Positions 22,931 through 36,629 are shown, numbered from the stretch's first letter. The stretch: 64,000 nt of DNA from Rugalucina vietnamica (GCA_964017185.1 OZ024883.1:40974395-41038394), one strand, 5' to 3'. The notes: generated by a model from the letters alone, not told the origin. Numbers and translations are program-made.

Positions 22931-23177
22931 CATTATGAAAACTTGCCCATATAATACACAGAGCTTTTTTTCAGCCATATTCATCGGAAAAATTTTGATA
23001 TTTTTAATATTTTTGCTGAAAACATAGATTGTGTGTACACGTTAGAACCGCCTCGCCGAGGCGGTTCTAACGAGTACCCACATTGTATGTAAGAAAATTA
23101 TGTGTACCCCTGCATACCCCAGTTTTATAAAAGTGGGGTATAAGGGTTATACATTACACGGACATGTTTTCCTGGTG
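22931..23177 (+). mobile_element. Foldback MITE, family B, copy 1
   Basis: Left end CATTATGAAAACTTGCCCAT, right end GACATGTTTTCCTGGTG. The ends are imperfect inverted repeats of one another (about 28 bp). The centre is a perfect palindrome, GTTAGAACCGCCTCG/CGAGGCGGTTCTAAC. The right half carries a second small hairpin around ACCCCAGTTTTATAAAAGTGGGGT. There is no coding capacity. Fourteen copies or fragments lie in this window in both orientations. The superfamily is unknown because no clear target duplication was found. Confidence 0.85.
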
Positions 23178-23614
23178 AATTTGTACTTTTGAACTCCGTG
23201 GTTTTGAGACCATGCCGTCATACATTGTTGTTATTCCAGTTCAATTCATATTTGACTCATTATTTTAACAGTTGCGAAACATGTAAAACAAGGACTTTGA
23301 AGCAATATGTTTCTAATTCCCACCGGTTTGATCCTATTCCATGTAGGACAAACCTGGCAAAGACATTACAAGCCAGATGTGAGAGCAAAATACAGAAAAT
23401 TCTGATGATTCGTAAACCTTAGAACCTTGAACAAAATTTCATTTGTTGCGTATGTATTGCAAACTTACGTCTCTACAAATGTAGAGCATATTTTACTCAA
23501 TATTTGTTGAAGTGGTAGCGGAATCACTGGTTTTTGAGTGAACAAAGTGCATTCATGAACAGACCAACGCTCACACGAACGGTCGGACGAACAACATGTT
23601 ATCCCTTAATTAGT

Positions 23615-23616
<2 letters not shown>

Positions 23617-23664
<48 letters not shown>
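23617..23664. repeat. Poly(T) run, 48 bases
   Basis: Lies between AATTAGTGG and GAATATTG. No retroelement body is recognised next to it. Confidence 0.85.
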
Positions 23665-23665
<1 letters not shown>

Positions 23666-25586
23666 AATATTGAACTTTTAACATTTATAAGAAAATTCAT
23701 CAAATAATTGTTACTTCTTTTCATGCTGTAAATGGTTGAACGAAACATATTGCTTATTATTTTCGTATACAGTTAGTTTCCCCATGCAAATTTCGAGTGA
23801 TTATGGTTTGTCTAATAGAAAAACAGCCGCCATCATGTTCTGTTGTAACATATGTTTTTGACAGCAAAACAAAATTGAATTTCTCTTATGATCAATATGC
23901 GATATAATATAAGGATAAAAGTTTAAGCCTTTTTTCCTATTTTGTGTCAAGGTCTTTAACCGTCGAGTTGTTTCCCTTGTGTCATTCTCCTTGACGTTTG
24001 GGCCAAGTTATATCTTTCGTAAAAAAGACAAATTGGTTTCTTCAGTTTAGGGATGTTCGTTTGAAATCATTTTCTGTCTGGGTTTGTTCGCAACATGGGC
24101 CCTTTTTGTTGTTTCATGCCCAGTTCTAAGGAATAATGACCCTTTGCTAACAGGAACAATTTACTCCTTGTTTTAACAGTAGTTAACAAGATTAGAGCCT
24201 GATAAACTTATTAAACTGACAGTAATTTGGGATGCTTAGCCTCTGAATGGCGAACACAATTGAGTTGAAGTGGCTTCTTACTTGTCAGATGGTAGAAAAA
24301 AGTTTGTTTTCGTTTTGGCCATACTGGCGGGTTTCTTCAAGTAGCAAGCGATTTTGATAAAAATAATAATAATAAATTAAATGTTCTTGGGTCTTTATGT
24401 ACCGGTAATGTTGAACTTGAAAAGTACGTAGAAAATGGAACATTGAAGTAGCTTCTTGCTAGTTAGATGTTAAGAAAGTTGCTGGTTTTCGCGTTGCCAC
24501 CCCCCCCCACCCCCCACAACCCCAGTGTTTCTCATTGCAGCCAGCTCGAATCTAAAATAACGTTTGCCAGGGATGCAACGCATATGTACATGCAACAAAA
24601 GTTTATACAATTTGTTTCTTGTTAAATTCAGTTTGAGGTTTTTATGTACTTTTGAACTTAGAAATAAGTAGAATAATTATAATGTCACTGAACGTTGAAC
24701 CTTCAATCTTCTTATAACATTTTTTTTTTAAGTTTATCATTTTGTCAGCGGCTGTGTATCTAAAATTGATATTAATAACTAAGATCCAAAACTTGTAATT
24801 TTTATTTATCATAAATGATCGTTTCACCAGATTTCAAGGACTTTCATAAGAATGGCTTTATTCGCCGAATTTTCGTACTTATTTAGATAAGGATTATTTC
24901 TATTCCACTGAATCTTTTTTCCGTCCTCTTTATTGATTAAAATTGAGAGAAAAATATCTGCGATAAGGAAAAACGATAAAAGAATGATGTCATTTTTATG
25001 AAATATTAAACACCAAAGTACGTGATCGCACTGCTCTTGGTTTTTAGCAGTTGTATTCTTTTAGAAATTAGTGGGTGGCTGGGTTAAAAACATTGACAGA
25101 CATGCTTACCAATTATTAAATGCTAAATTTTTGCAGAATACTAGGTCGAGGCCTTTTCTCCATGCCAAGCTCAATATCACAAGTAATGCGATTTTGAATT
25201 ACTTTTATTGTGTAACGCCTTTTGGATGAATTTTTATCAGATTGAGCAAAGCTGGTCTTATAGTAAGATAGGCAGAATGAATGGGGAGAGATGGGGCAGA
25301 TAGACGTAAAAACAATCTGGACCCAACCCCTCATGGGGTTGTTAATGGACGTCTTACGTATGTTCGGTTCATTCTTGATTATCGTTGGCCATCGCACTGT
25401 AACTGGAAAGATTCGATTCTTTTCGTATGTATTCAGGATAACAGTTCATTTCGTACCCAAATCTTTTCGTACCCAAATCATTCCCTACCCACTTTCGCCA
25501 TTTCAAACACACTTTTTGGCCATTTCGTGCCCACGCAATAACCAAAGTTGTTACGAAATAGCTGGAAACGGGGTTTCAGAACCACA
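23665..25586. other. Intronic sequence, nothing recognised
   Basis: AT-rich, with a short C-rich run (CCCCCCCCCACCCCCCAC) near 24500-24516. No coding signal was seen. Confidence 0.35.
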
Positions 25587-25829
25587 ATATGAGCCGCCAC
25601 ATTGGAAAACCAACTATCTGCATAGGCGAAAACAAAGGCGCAGATCAGCTTCGCAGTAACTGCGCTGATCAACACCTTTGTTTTCACTACACGGATAGTA
25701 CAATTCCTCTACTTTCTAAATCCAAAATTTCCAGCCTCTAACCATCTTCTGTGACTGTACAGCCCGGTTTGTGTCGGACCAGGTCGGAATACATATTGTT
25801 GGTTTTCTTTCTCACGCACAGGCTCATAC
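25587..25829 (+). mobile_element. Foldback MITE, family A, copy 4
   Basis: Left end ATATGAGCCGCCACATTGG, right end CACGCACAGGCTCATA. The hairpin is less perfect than in copy 1: CAGCTTCGCAGTAACTGCGCTGATC. Confidence 0.85.
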
Positions 25830-25844
25830 ATTTCTACTGCTATG

Positions 25845-25905
25845 GTTCAGTTAGACGGAATATTCCATCGGTATTCCGTTAAACCTCTCCATACCAGGGG
25901 AAGTG
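25845..25905. repeat. Short dispersed repeat D, copy 1
   Basis: GTTAGACGGAATATTCCATC and the following GGTATTCCGTTAAACCTCTC reappear inverted at about 52300-52360. Contains inverted words GGAATATTCC and ATTCCG/CGGAAT. Both copies lie near family A elements. Confidence 0.6.
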
Positions 25906-26959
25906 GACCGAAGTGAAGCGGAGTGACAGTTAGCCAGCTGATCAATGGTTCAGTATGTTTTAGCATTGGCTCAATACCGTGCGGCTTTGTTCAATACAGA
26001 ATCATAAATTTTGAAATCGCTTCGTCCTCTGAGGTTACGAAACCCCGGGCCCGCTGTTTCAACGGGAAACTAGATATCATTACAATGCAAATATTTACAC
26101 ACGTGCATATGATGCCAATTTTCAGACATTTTAATTCCAATCAACCAACGTTGTTCTAATACAGAGTCGTTTTACGTTAATTGATCACTTTTGGCTATTT
26201 CTGAGGTATAGCTGCAATTCAGAGAAACTAAATTTTGCTCTTTTCTTTATTTATAAACACTTGGCTGCAAACGTTTGAAGCGACATAATGATCTTTTTCG
26301 TTGTCAACTTATTTCTAGAACTTGACTCCAACGCAAATTCAACACAGAAAATAGAGAAGCATGTTCGTTTTGTGGTTTTACTTTCAGATTTTGATCGATT
26401 TGCATCAAACAAAATTAAAGACTATTGCACTATTGCTATTTTCTTCAAACATTCTGCACTGACCATATTTGAAATGAACAGAAGAAGTGATTCATTTCAC
26501 ATTGTCAATTCAGTGACCAATAAAAGCATGTCAATTGCACTCGTGATCTCGCACATGTCACGTTAGACCCGCTTAATTATAAACTCGAAATTCCAATGAA
26601 ATTTGAAAACTCTCTTTTCCGAATTCTTTAGATTTATTAATTCGACACAAAACGCCGACCAACGGCCCTTTCACTTGCTAAAACCTGACACCTTTGTCGA
26701 TGTTTAACAAAGTTATAGAGTTGTAACAACCCAATTTTGACGAAAATCGCTTGATTTCGGGCGTTCTTCAACGTGCACATTGCGTAGCATCACAACAAAT
26801 GGGTTGTAGTACACTCATTGTAACTTGATTTGTAAAAGGGATAGTTTCTTTGTAACTGAAAACGAGACTTTCTTATGTGATATAGAGATATAGATCTACA
26901 AGCTTTCATAGAATTTCTGTCGTGTTTCTTTCTGGTAACAGCGTTCCTTTGTCCGCAAA

Positions 26960-26994
<35 letters not shown>

Positions 26995-27386
26995 AAGGCA
27001 AATTCTTCTTCAGTTGTAAAAGAACTCTACTGAAAATCAAGACGAATTGTATTTGCGAACATGATCGGTTGTTTAGGCTAATTTGTTACGGCTAATTTTC
27101 CGCCATGACAGTTCCAGCTTCCGAAAATCTCGTCTGCTCGAGCTGATCAATTTCTAAGATTGATAATCGGGGAAATAAGATAACTAAATAACTCACACCC
27201 TTAACATGTTAATTATGTCAATTCCAACCTGTCCCTTGGGGAAATTTGGCGCTATTTCTTTTCCACTACGGCAATTAATCTTTTCTCGTCTGCAGCAAAT
27301 CTGTGAGAGTCGGAAATGCAAAGCCATTGTGGTCAGTTTCGTATTTTAGTGGATGCATAGTTTCGTATAAAATTTTAAGAAAGAAA

Positions 27387-27421
<35 letters not shown>

Positions 27422-28201
27422 AAGTGGGCGAGGGAAATATAGACACAGATGGAAACAAAAAAAATTGAAATTAAACTGCTTTTCATTCTATTACAGTAAA
27501 AGAGTTAAATCAAACCTTTGATAAATATAATGAAATAAGTTTTCATCGATGATTATTATGCTTGTCAGTTTTCTAGAAGTTTGTAACTGATATATGTGAG
27601 AAATCCTTTGATTTATAACCTGTTTTGTCTGCAAAAGGTGGAATCGAGGAATCTCATTTCAAAAGCACATGTATGTAATATCAGTTCAGGAATTCCTTTG
27701 ATCTGTTTTATTTGATTAAAGTAAAAATGATGGTTTTGTTCCTGTCATTTACAGAAAGTAATTTTCTGTTTTCTTGGATTTTGTAATTTCCGTTTATTTT
27801 TCTTGTATTTTGTTCTAGCGGGGTTTTAATTGGTGCCAATTACTTCATGGGGTCACTTTGAAACCATACAATCATAACAATATTAATAGATCTTTTTAGC
27901 TCTGAGAAAAAATAAAGGAAAGATTTTCAGGACAGGTCCTCACAAATAAATCATTTTCGGCTCGTTATTGTTTCACAAGAATATTTTCCAGAGAAAAGCG
28001 CGGGAAAGTTACAACTTTGATGTGAATCCTAAATTGTTTTTCTTCTCATGCAAATACTTTGACAAGTATTTTTGTGGAACTCATTTTTAAGCACAATTCA
28101 AGAACAAGTCTGTTGAACAACCACTAAACGATAATAACACATACATAACCCTCAAGGGTCGCTCTGCCACCATAGCTGTTTTGATGTAAATTTTTTATTC
28201 G
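25906..28201. other. Intronic sequence with two (AAAT)n runs
   Basis: AAAT tetranucleotide runs lie at about 26958-26995 and 27390-27421. The segment between 27060 and 27330 is free of known repeats, with TAATTA-type and GATAA words, so it could be a regulatory element, but nothing proves it. Confidence 0.35.
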
Positions 28202-28450
28202 CATCAGGAAAACATGTCCGTGAAATAAATACCCCCTTATACACCACTTTTATAGTAAAAATGGGGTATGTAGGGGTACATCTATTTTTTCTTATTTCTG
28301 CTCTTAACATAGATTGTTGGTACACGTTAGAACCACCTCGTCGAGGCGGTTCTAACGAGTACCCACAATATGTTTTGAGCAAAAATAAGAAAATTTTCAA
28401 TTTTTAAAGCTCAAAAATCTCTGTTTATTGCATGGACAAGTTTTCGTAAT
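28202..28450 (-). mobile_element. Foldback MITE, family B, copy 2
   Basis: Inverted copy: begins CATCAGGAAAACATGTCCGT and ends GGACAAGTTTTCGTAATG. The central palindrome is GTTAGAACCACCTCGTCGAGGCGGTTCTAAC, with two changes, written here as arms around CTCGTCGAG. Confidence 0.85.
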
Positions 28451-31400
28451 GCCGGTGGTTCTATTTCTCATAACCTCGTTGTAGCAGAAACACCGAAACA
28501 CCGAACATGCAATTATGAGCTCTTGTAGAAAATATTAATATCTATAAAGTAAAGTGTTCACCTGTTTCAAGACGTCTTAAGAACGTTTATAGTGGTGTTT
28601 TAATGAAATTTGAGAGTAGAAATGTACTTGTAATAACGAGGAATATTTTGATGGGTACATGACATATGCATTTAAATGATCTTGGGAGTTCCATAATACG
28701 GGAATCACGAAACAAACGAAAAAGAAGTGAAAAAAAGCAAATAAATAAACAACAAAATTGACAATCTTGCTTAATGATCAACAAAATGAAAAGTAAAGAA
28801 TAAATAAACAAACAAACAATGACATTTTTGCATACTTACCTGAATTAACAATTAGATATACAAAATATATTCATGAAAAATTCAAACGTTTTTAAAACGT
28901 TTATGTAAGTTTTGGCGGGAAAATATTTTCTCACTGTTTCGTATATTTTACGATAATTACACAATTAAATCATATTTTCGGTACTTCTAACCATTTATCT
29001 TGCAACTTTCTCTTGAAAACTCTCGTAACCAAATTACGCGAAGCTCTCTCCACTTTGTGACATTATGATTTGGCATTTGGATGATAATTATTAGGTTTTC
29101 ATAAAATCATAAACACATGTCTGTTTCATAAAGTTGTCCAGATATGACATGCCTGTCATCACTCTAACCATATTTCATGGCATGTCACTCAGACCCGAGA
29201 AGTTCGGCTAAGTGGTTTTCATTTCTTTCACCTTTGACCCCTGCGGAGTAATATCATTAATAGTGCCGTAAAATGGTAACCACATGTATCTGTTTTTGGA
29301 ATAAAATTTATTATTAGTAGTATAATATTTATTTGAATGAATCAATGAATGAAAAATTGTACAAACAAACGTACGAATAAATGAACGAACGGATGGAGCA
29401 TTAACATGTATATAGAATTTATATTTGTGCCCCAAAGAACGAATAAACAACCACTGATTGTTTGGCTGTCACAGCCGACGGACGGACGAACGAATGAATG
29501 AATAAACGACGTTCACTGTCTAACTCTTTTGTTTGATTTCTATTCTTACTTGAAACATAGACTGACCTAGATAATTGCTTTCCAAAATCCTCTCAAGCTA
29601 AAATCAGAAATGTTACAAATTATCAATATTTTATCAAAAATTTCAACGAGCTTGCTCGGGATAACGGTGGAATTTAATCGACAAATGTTTCTGATAGAAA
29701 ATCGCCAAGAAGGTTGAAATTAACACGTGCGCAGAAATAATTAGCCCAATTAACACATTTCCACGATAACGATTAGATTGACTTGTCAAAATCAGCTGCA
29801 TGGAAGAGTCAACGGAATTTTCTGAAGTTGAAATTTATAGAATATTTCACGTAAAAGGTGGCAGGGGTCAGTTTTGGAATCCCTTGAAAAGAAATAAAAT
29901 TCATACTTCGTCCCTGCTGACAATGCAAACTTTTTTTTCGTTGTCAAACACACTTGGCTGCAAAAATCAAAATTTTGTGCTTAATTAAAGTTTAGGGTAA
30001 AATTTTAATGTAATTTTAAAGACCCCAATATATACTACAGTTTTACAGTCTGTACGCGTGTAAACAAGTGCATCGCACGTGCACGTGTGTGCTTTTGCAT
30101 GTAAAATATTAGATATATTTATGTTTGTTTTGATTATTTCGCATCTTTATCATTTTTTCATTTTGATTTTAATCGTATCGATTTGTTACTTTGCTTGGCT
30201 ATATAAGTAAGAATTCAGATGTGCATTAAATAGATCTTGACAACATGTTTTCCTATTGTAGATTATATTAATTGCCAGAAAATAGATATTTGTATACATT
30301 CCGCTGTCAGCAGAAAATTCTATAATATACTGTTGAGCTGTAAACCAGTCTAGGTAGGCGTGGTTTGGGGGCGGAACTTTACGATGTAAGCCCCGCCTAC
30401 TGAGAAATATTAGCAGAACTGCTAAGAATTTGTGTTTCTTGCCATTTTAGCCCCCTCAAAATATAGAAATTTACAAAATAAAAAGCCAGATGTGTTGTAA
30501 CCACTTTGAACATTTTTTGATCAATTTTACAAATTAGCAGTTTAGGCAAAAATAAATTTCAGACAAATGTCTTTTTTGCCAAATGATGCTGGTGATTTGT
30601 TTTCCTGTCAATAAATTAAAAAATATTCAGAATTCGCGTTAGTCTGTCTGTCTGTCTGTCTGTCTAGTCAACAAGATCGTCACAAAATAGCCGTCACAAT
30701 AATACAAATTGTCAACTTCACAAATCCATTCACCGTAAATGAACTTAATAAATGCCATAATTCTAAATGTCTGAAGCTGTTCCTGCAGAGTAAATTGTAG
30801 TGTGATTTTTCACCCTGCACTGTTGGATAGGGCTTATGTATTATAACAATACCCCAACCCCTGGGTAGCGCAAGTTGTTATAAACAGTGGAAGATTTCAT
30901 TATACACAATACGTGTCAGTATGAGAAAAATAGCTCAAGTAGGGCACCCACTGGGCGCAAGGCGAACTGTACCCATGTCCCCGATATAAGAATATTTACT
31001 TTTGGTTCAAATCTATCAAACTTTATTATTCTCATTGTAAGGATTAAATTTTGTGACACATAACAGCAAAACCAACACAATGTCCACGCACAGAAGTCTT
31101 TGGTGCTCTCACTGTCAAACATACAAACTATCTAATTCAAAGATTTTAAAATTTGCATCCTGGTCCATAATGTCCACCGTAGCCGCACAGTCGGGTCTCC
31201 TCCGTCCTGTCGGGAACTCCCCTAGGGAACTCCCGAAGACAGATTTCACCAAAGCGAGGCTCTGATTGATAAAGGATATGCTAAGGAATTTCTTTAGGGC
31301 CTGGTGGCACCCATGGAAGAACAATAACCCTTCTTTCATTTATTAATTGAAACTTTATTACAAAGAAAAACGCTGGGTGTCTTGTTCAACCCCCCAAGGT

Positions 31401-32358
31401 CAATAGGGGTATAATGAAAAGTGTTTATATTTCAATCAACTTGAACGCAGCTCTCGATTTTTGGTGAAAATTTTGTTTAAATTTAATAAGAGGCCCGTCT
31501 ATAACTTTATTAAAACTGAGCACCGCCTTAATTATTCATAGGACAGGAAGGTCTATACAGGGTTTGTTTGCTTTTATGGAATAGTTTAAACAAGAAATTT
31601 TGGCAATGCGAACAGCAAATGGCCGGTAAAGCCTGCGTGTGCACACTGCTCAACACAGGGCACGTCTTTCGCCGATATAAAACACAAAATACATGTGGCA
31701 ACCAATCAAAAATCACATATCCATTCACTACGGATCACTGCAAATGCGCATTCGAAGCATGAGTCTATGGAGGACCAAAGACACCATCCCCTCGCGCGCT
31801 AGCCCCATATTTGATCTGAGATGCCAATGTAATAATCGTTAACAAAACGTATAATACTGTTGTTGTTGAATCAAATTGAGATATTTTTGACTGCGTTTTA
31901 GGTAATGCAATTAGCAATTAGTTTACCAGAGACATAGAACAACTGATTTTACATGCTAACATGTGTGATCTCAAGGCAGATGCTTTATTCATATGTGCAC
32001 AGACCTGTAAAAGTGCACAAAAGATATGGAAAAGTGAATGTATCTTTACTTCAAAGGGTTCAGTTTTGTTGCAGTATTTACAGGCATACAGAAAAACGAA
32101 AAAATCGAAAGTGCTACCCAGCACACATCGAGTTTTGTTCGGCTACCATGCACATCATGTATATACCGAATATGATCTGTATGGTGGTTTCAAGTACAAT
32201 AGGTACGACAGCGAGAGATGTATTACTTTGCAAAATATGCCGTACAAGTTTGCTTCATCTACAGAACAAATTTCTTTCTAGGCCCTGCCTTCGGTCATTT
32301 AAAGCACTCTTTTGTGACCTTGACCTATTTTTTAATTTCTATATTTGTCTACTTTCAG
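28451..32358. other. Distal Zic intron, no gene recognised
   Basis: Holds a (TCTG)n run at about 30641-30665 and a short inverted repeat GTAGGCGTGG...CCCCGCCTAC at about 30353-30400. An imperfect AATGAATGAA/GAACGAACGA-type patch lies at 29330-29510. The open frame that reaches exon 2 from 31953 is intronic before 32359. Confidence 0.4.
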
Positions 32359-32870
32359 GCGAGAAGCCGTTTAAATGCGAGTTCGAGGGTTGTGATCGAA
32401 GATTCGCCAACAGCTCCGACCGGAAGAAGCACAGTCATGTGCACACTAGTGATAAACCATACAACTGTAAAATACGCGGATGTGACAAAAGCTACACCCA
32501 TCCGAGCTCATTACGGAAACACATGAAAGTTCACGGAAAAACTTCGCCATTGCCGGAAGATTACGAATCGGACGAGGATAGTCATAGCAACGACGAGGCT
32601 CTGTCGAGTCCCGTAGATATCAAGCCGGTGCAGCCCCTAACGCCATCGAACCCAGTTTCATCAGCATCAAGTCCGACGTTACCGATTCACCCTCATCCTA
32701 GCTTACCGGACTCACATCAGACTAAATTTAGTGAGTGGTATGTTTGTCAAAGTGCTGCTGGCATGCCCACGCCACCTAGTAACGAACATTCACCAATTGG
32801 AGGCCTCGGTGGTCATACGCATGCGCACTTGCCATCTCTTCATCCGCCATCTTTAGTGCAATATTCATGA
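32359..32870 (+). CDS. Zic: Zic-family transcription factor, terminal coding exon
   Basis: Starts after the acceptor TACTTTCAG and completes codon 285. It encodes finger 4 (C291, C296, H309, H313), finger 5 (C321, C326, H339, H343) and a 111-residue C-terminal region. The tail has an acidic-serine stretch ([13 protein letters not shown]), a Pro/Ser-rich region and [12 protein letters not shown] at 408-419, a C-terminal block found in many Zic proteins. The stop is TGA at 32868-32870. With exon 1 the protein is 454 residues, a normal size for Zic. The open frame extends upstream of the acceptor, but that part does not match Zic and carries no finger. Confidence 0.95.
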
Positions 32871-34200
32871 TCTGTGTCTAAATGACAGACTCTTGAGTTC
32901 CAAAAACATTACCCAAAGTGACTCAAGTGTTCGGACAGAGTTCAAAGATTTAATTTGAATGTTCTACGCAAAGTCACTTCGATGCCATGGTGGTTTGTTG
33001 AAGGACACAGTGCAATTAAGATGATGTTAAAAACAAACTTAATGACGTCATTTCCGGTTCGCTTGCTCAAGGACGTATTTACGATAGAGCAGAAAAGTGC
33101 GCAATGACACTGATATGAAAGAGTTCTAAGAAAACGAGACGAATTGTGTGATTAAATAACCAAAGAAATGTTGATTTAGAAGTGTTATTGAAGAAAATAT
33201 ATCATGTTAAACATCGAAATTATTTTCATAATGAAATGACGACACTGTTATGGTGCAGATACGTGCAGTCAGACTGCATTTTGTGTTCACATATTTATTT
33301 GATCTGAGAGTGTTTTCGGCAGTGTTCTTGAAAAATAACACTAAATTAACAAGAACACTAGCACGACAAAGAGACAATAGAGTAACATACATGGGTCCAA
33401 ATGTGCTTAATACAAAAATTGCTATATAAAAGACAGACTGTTGAGTATCTAAAATATATTGCTTTGTTGCCAATTGCAGATACATGTATTTGACAGCTTC
33501 TAAAGCTAACAATGGTTCAGAGACTTATATCATAGTGCATAATATAAATACATTATCCAAGGTTTTAACTGGAAATTTGTTTAAAATGACGTGGACGAAT
33601 AGCAAACGTCTAAAATTAGCATTTTGCACAGTCTTGGTACCTAAAAATGAGTATGCTTGTGTATTCTGACAAGAGACACGTGTTTAGTATATCTGTGGTT
33701 GCTTATCGTCCAGGTCAGTTTAGACACTACCGTCGGAATACCTTAGCTAGGCGGGAAAAGCTACCTCAAGCAAGATTTCAGCTATGTCATAACGAACACA
33801 TAAAGATCATTTCGAAACTGCTCATATCTAGTCTTAATATGTTAAAAGCGAGAATTTTAAAATTATATCACTTACGTACACAATAACGTCATCATAATTT
33901 GTTAAATACACCTCAGTTGACTTTCTATTATCATTAAAAACTTGCCATAGATTGCCTGCACTGTGCAACTTTGTTTTTAAGAAAACCACAAAAATCTACA
34001 GTTAAATCCATATTTTGCTGAGCCTACATTTTAAAACTATTCCCGCCATGCAGTTTCCTTTATTGATAAAGAAACCAAATTAGGGCATGATAAAATACTG
34101 GCTCATTGCAGCTGTTGAATTCGACAGACATATGTATTTTGCATACTGGAAATTGCCATTTTTCTTTTTCAATTTGTCCAAATAAATGTTCACAATTTGA
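32871..34200 (+). other. Probable Zic 3' UTR and flank
   Basis: Follows the stop codon with no repeat family from this window until 34.6 kb. AATAAA at 34181-34186 is a candidate poly(A) signal. The true cleavage site cannot be fixed from sequence alone. Confidence 0.4.
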
Positions 34201-34636
34201 ATTTTCTACTTAATTAAATAAGAATATTATCTTTCACACACGACTGAATATAGCTTCATCGATATGGAGGGATTTTGAGCTTGCAAAAAAAAGTTAGAGC
34301 TTATTTATTATTCCTTGAAACAGCACTCCTAATAGTGAAACGTAAACCCATATTTTTCGAAAAAGATTTTATAAACCCCTGGGGCCTAGCACAAAAACCG
34401 TGTTTTTGCGCACACCAGGATTCGGAAAAGCCCTCTATTTTTACCTGTCATGAAATAATTTATCTTCTTTTGAAACTAATATATTAATTTATGTAGGCGT
34501 GAACAAATTCAGTCTTGGTTTGAAATTTTACCTAATGTTTTCTTTTTATAGCCATCTTGCCATTCAAAAGCAATTGGCATCTGAATTTGAAATATGCACA
34601 TTTGTTGTTTGGCCAAAATAAGCGACTTGTGCATTT

Positions 34637-34918
34637 CATTACGAAAACTTGCCCATGCAATAAACAAAGATTTTTTGAGCTTTAAAAAATTGAAAATTTT
34701 CAGCTGAAAATTTTTGATATTTTTCTTACTTTTGCTCAAAACATAGATTGTGGGTACACGTTAGAACCGCCTCGCCGAGGCGGTTCTAACGAGTACCCAC
34801 AATCTATGTTTTGGAGCAAAAATAAGAAAAATAGGTATACCCCTGCATACCCCAGTTTTACTATATAAAAGTGAGGTATAAGGGGGTATACATTACACGG
34901 ACATGTTTTCTTGATGGT
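34637..34918 (+). mobile_element. Foldback MITE, family B, copy 3
   Basis: A well-preserved copy from CATTACGAAAACTTGCCCAT to ACATGTTTTCTTGATGG. The central palindrome is complete and flanked by matching AAAACATAGATTGTGGGTAC and its complement. The right half contains ACTATATAAAAGTG, a TATA-box-like string. Confidence 0.9.
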
Positions 34919-36629
34919 ATCTGTTTTTGTTCTATTGTATTCTGAAATGACATCTTATGCGTTGGTTTTATTTTGTTCCAGAAAAAGGTAAATTTGAAAA
35001 TGTATATTTAAGTGTACGGTGGTTTCTTAAATTAGTAACAGTTTCAAATTTTGTTGTTGATAGATAGTTTTATCTGAAAGCGTTAGTGATTTAGGCCAGT
35101 ATAATTTTCTAAACTGTGGTGCCATTAAATTGTGTACAGTGGAATTAATTTACCATATGAATTTGTCTAAGAAAAATATTTGCAGTCATTGTAATAATTA
35201 ATAATGTATGGGGTGCGTTATGTTACTTTCTCGTTTTAGATTTTAGAGCTTTAATGAATTACTTCAATTCACTTCGCTTCTCTTGACTGCTTTATTTTGT
35301 AATACAGAAAACAACGTACAGTTTAGTGGGTTGTTGCTTTATTTGCCTAGACTCTTTACGCAGTTTGCTTACACTATAGTACAGTATTTTTTTCTTCACT
35401 TTTCAAGATCTTTTTTTTTATTTTTTCTTTTCACATTTCTTTTGAAACTGGTCAATCTCTGGAATCAATGATCTGCAATTCTTTGCGTCCCTGCACACAA
35501 CATCGCAAACAGGCACGAGTACGACAGTATTACGCTAATATATACGAGGGCTATTCACAAATTTGTGGTCATCTATCATAAATATTATTACATTTTCATG
35601 AAGGGGTTTTTACTGTCAATTTCATAAAACCTAGATCCAGTATAAACGATTGAACTGCTGTTACAAAATGAATATTTTTGCTAGTCGTTATATTTTGTGA
35701 AAACCAAACCAAAGTTTGTATTTAAAATTTTGATCACTTGTTTATATTGTTCACATTGTTATCTATAGTTTTGTTGATGTAAAAATGTTTCATAGTTATC
35801 TAAATCTTATTTTGTTACTCACACAAAATGCAAAACGTTAGCTACAGCATCGATATTTCTTTTCTCATGCCTCTTTGTTTTGCTTTGAAAACCACCAAAA
35901 CGCAATTATGATGGTTCTTATTTCAGTTGAAAGTTTAAATCCATGAACACATTGTTATAAAAGATAGCTTGTTTATATTGTTCCATTCTTACATAAATAC
36001 AAAAGTCGATTCTTGCCAACATTCAAGCTTATTTTACTTCAGTTTAGAATGAACAAAACATGTGTGGATACTGTCTGAGGTAAAGTGAATTATTTCCGAA
36101 GAATATCCCTTGTAAAAAGCCCCAGTTTCTTTCATTATACCCTCAGTCATGAAAAAGATTATAAATCGACTGTAATAGTAAATTTCCCATATTTTCAAGG
36201 AGCTACATTAGTTAGGCATTCGCTAAAATAATTTCAAATATTTCCACCAAAATATTTACAGGAAACTTCAACATGTTCAATAGGACCTAGATATGAAGCC
36301 TACATGGGAAACATATCCGGTCAGCTGTGTGCATTGTAGCCCTGTCCGGTTATCTGTGTGAAAGGTAGCCACATTAACTCAGTCTTTTTCATGACTTGGT
36401 TTTTCATAGTTTGACTTATTGTTTCTTTGCGTTGCTCATTGACCTTTTGTTTCATGAAATGCATTTATTTATTAAGAAAAAGCTATGGTGTAAACATCAA
36501 GTTATGTGTATTTGTAGATCGAACGTGTAGATCATTTTGTATTGAAATATTGTTAAAACACACCAAAGAAATCTATATGAAATTGACACTTTTTGTTATA
36601 TTATCTTTTTGATTCCCTTCCGCCCCGTT
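34919..36629. other. Gene-free stretch, nothing recognised
   Basis: AT-rich. Only short open frames without domains are present. A near-repeat GGTCAGCTGTGTGCATTGTAGCC / CCGGTTATCTGTGTGAAAGGTAGCC occurs near 36318-36372. Confidence 0.3.

Larger units (their letters stand above)
10003..32358 (+). other. Zic intron 1 (22.4 kb), phase 1
   Basis: Bounded by ACAG|GTTGGT and TACTTTCAG|GCGAG. Joining the exons rebuilds ...HTGEKPF between fingers 3 and 4 exactly, with a glycine codon split after its first base. An intron inside the finger domain is known in bilaterian Zic genes; whether this is the same ancestral site was not checked. The intron contains a LINE, three family A/B foldbacks and microsatellites, as well as stretches with no recognised repeat that could hold enhancers. 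Confidence 0.9.

Noticed and set aside
31953..32358. N-terminal extension of the second Zic exon's open frame
   Set aside because: The sequence before the acceptor TACTTTCAG does not resemble Zic, and joining exon 1 at 32359 restores the exact finger linker.
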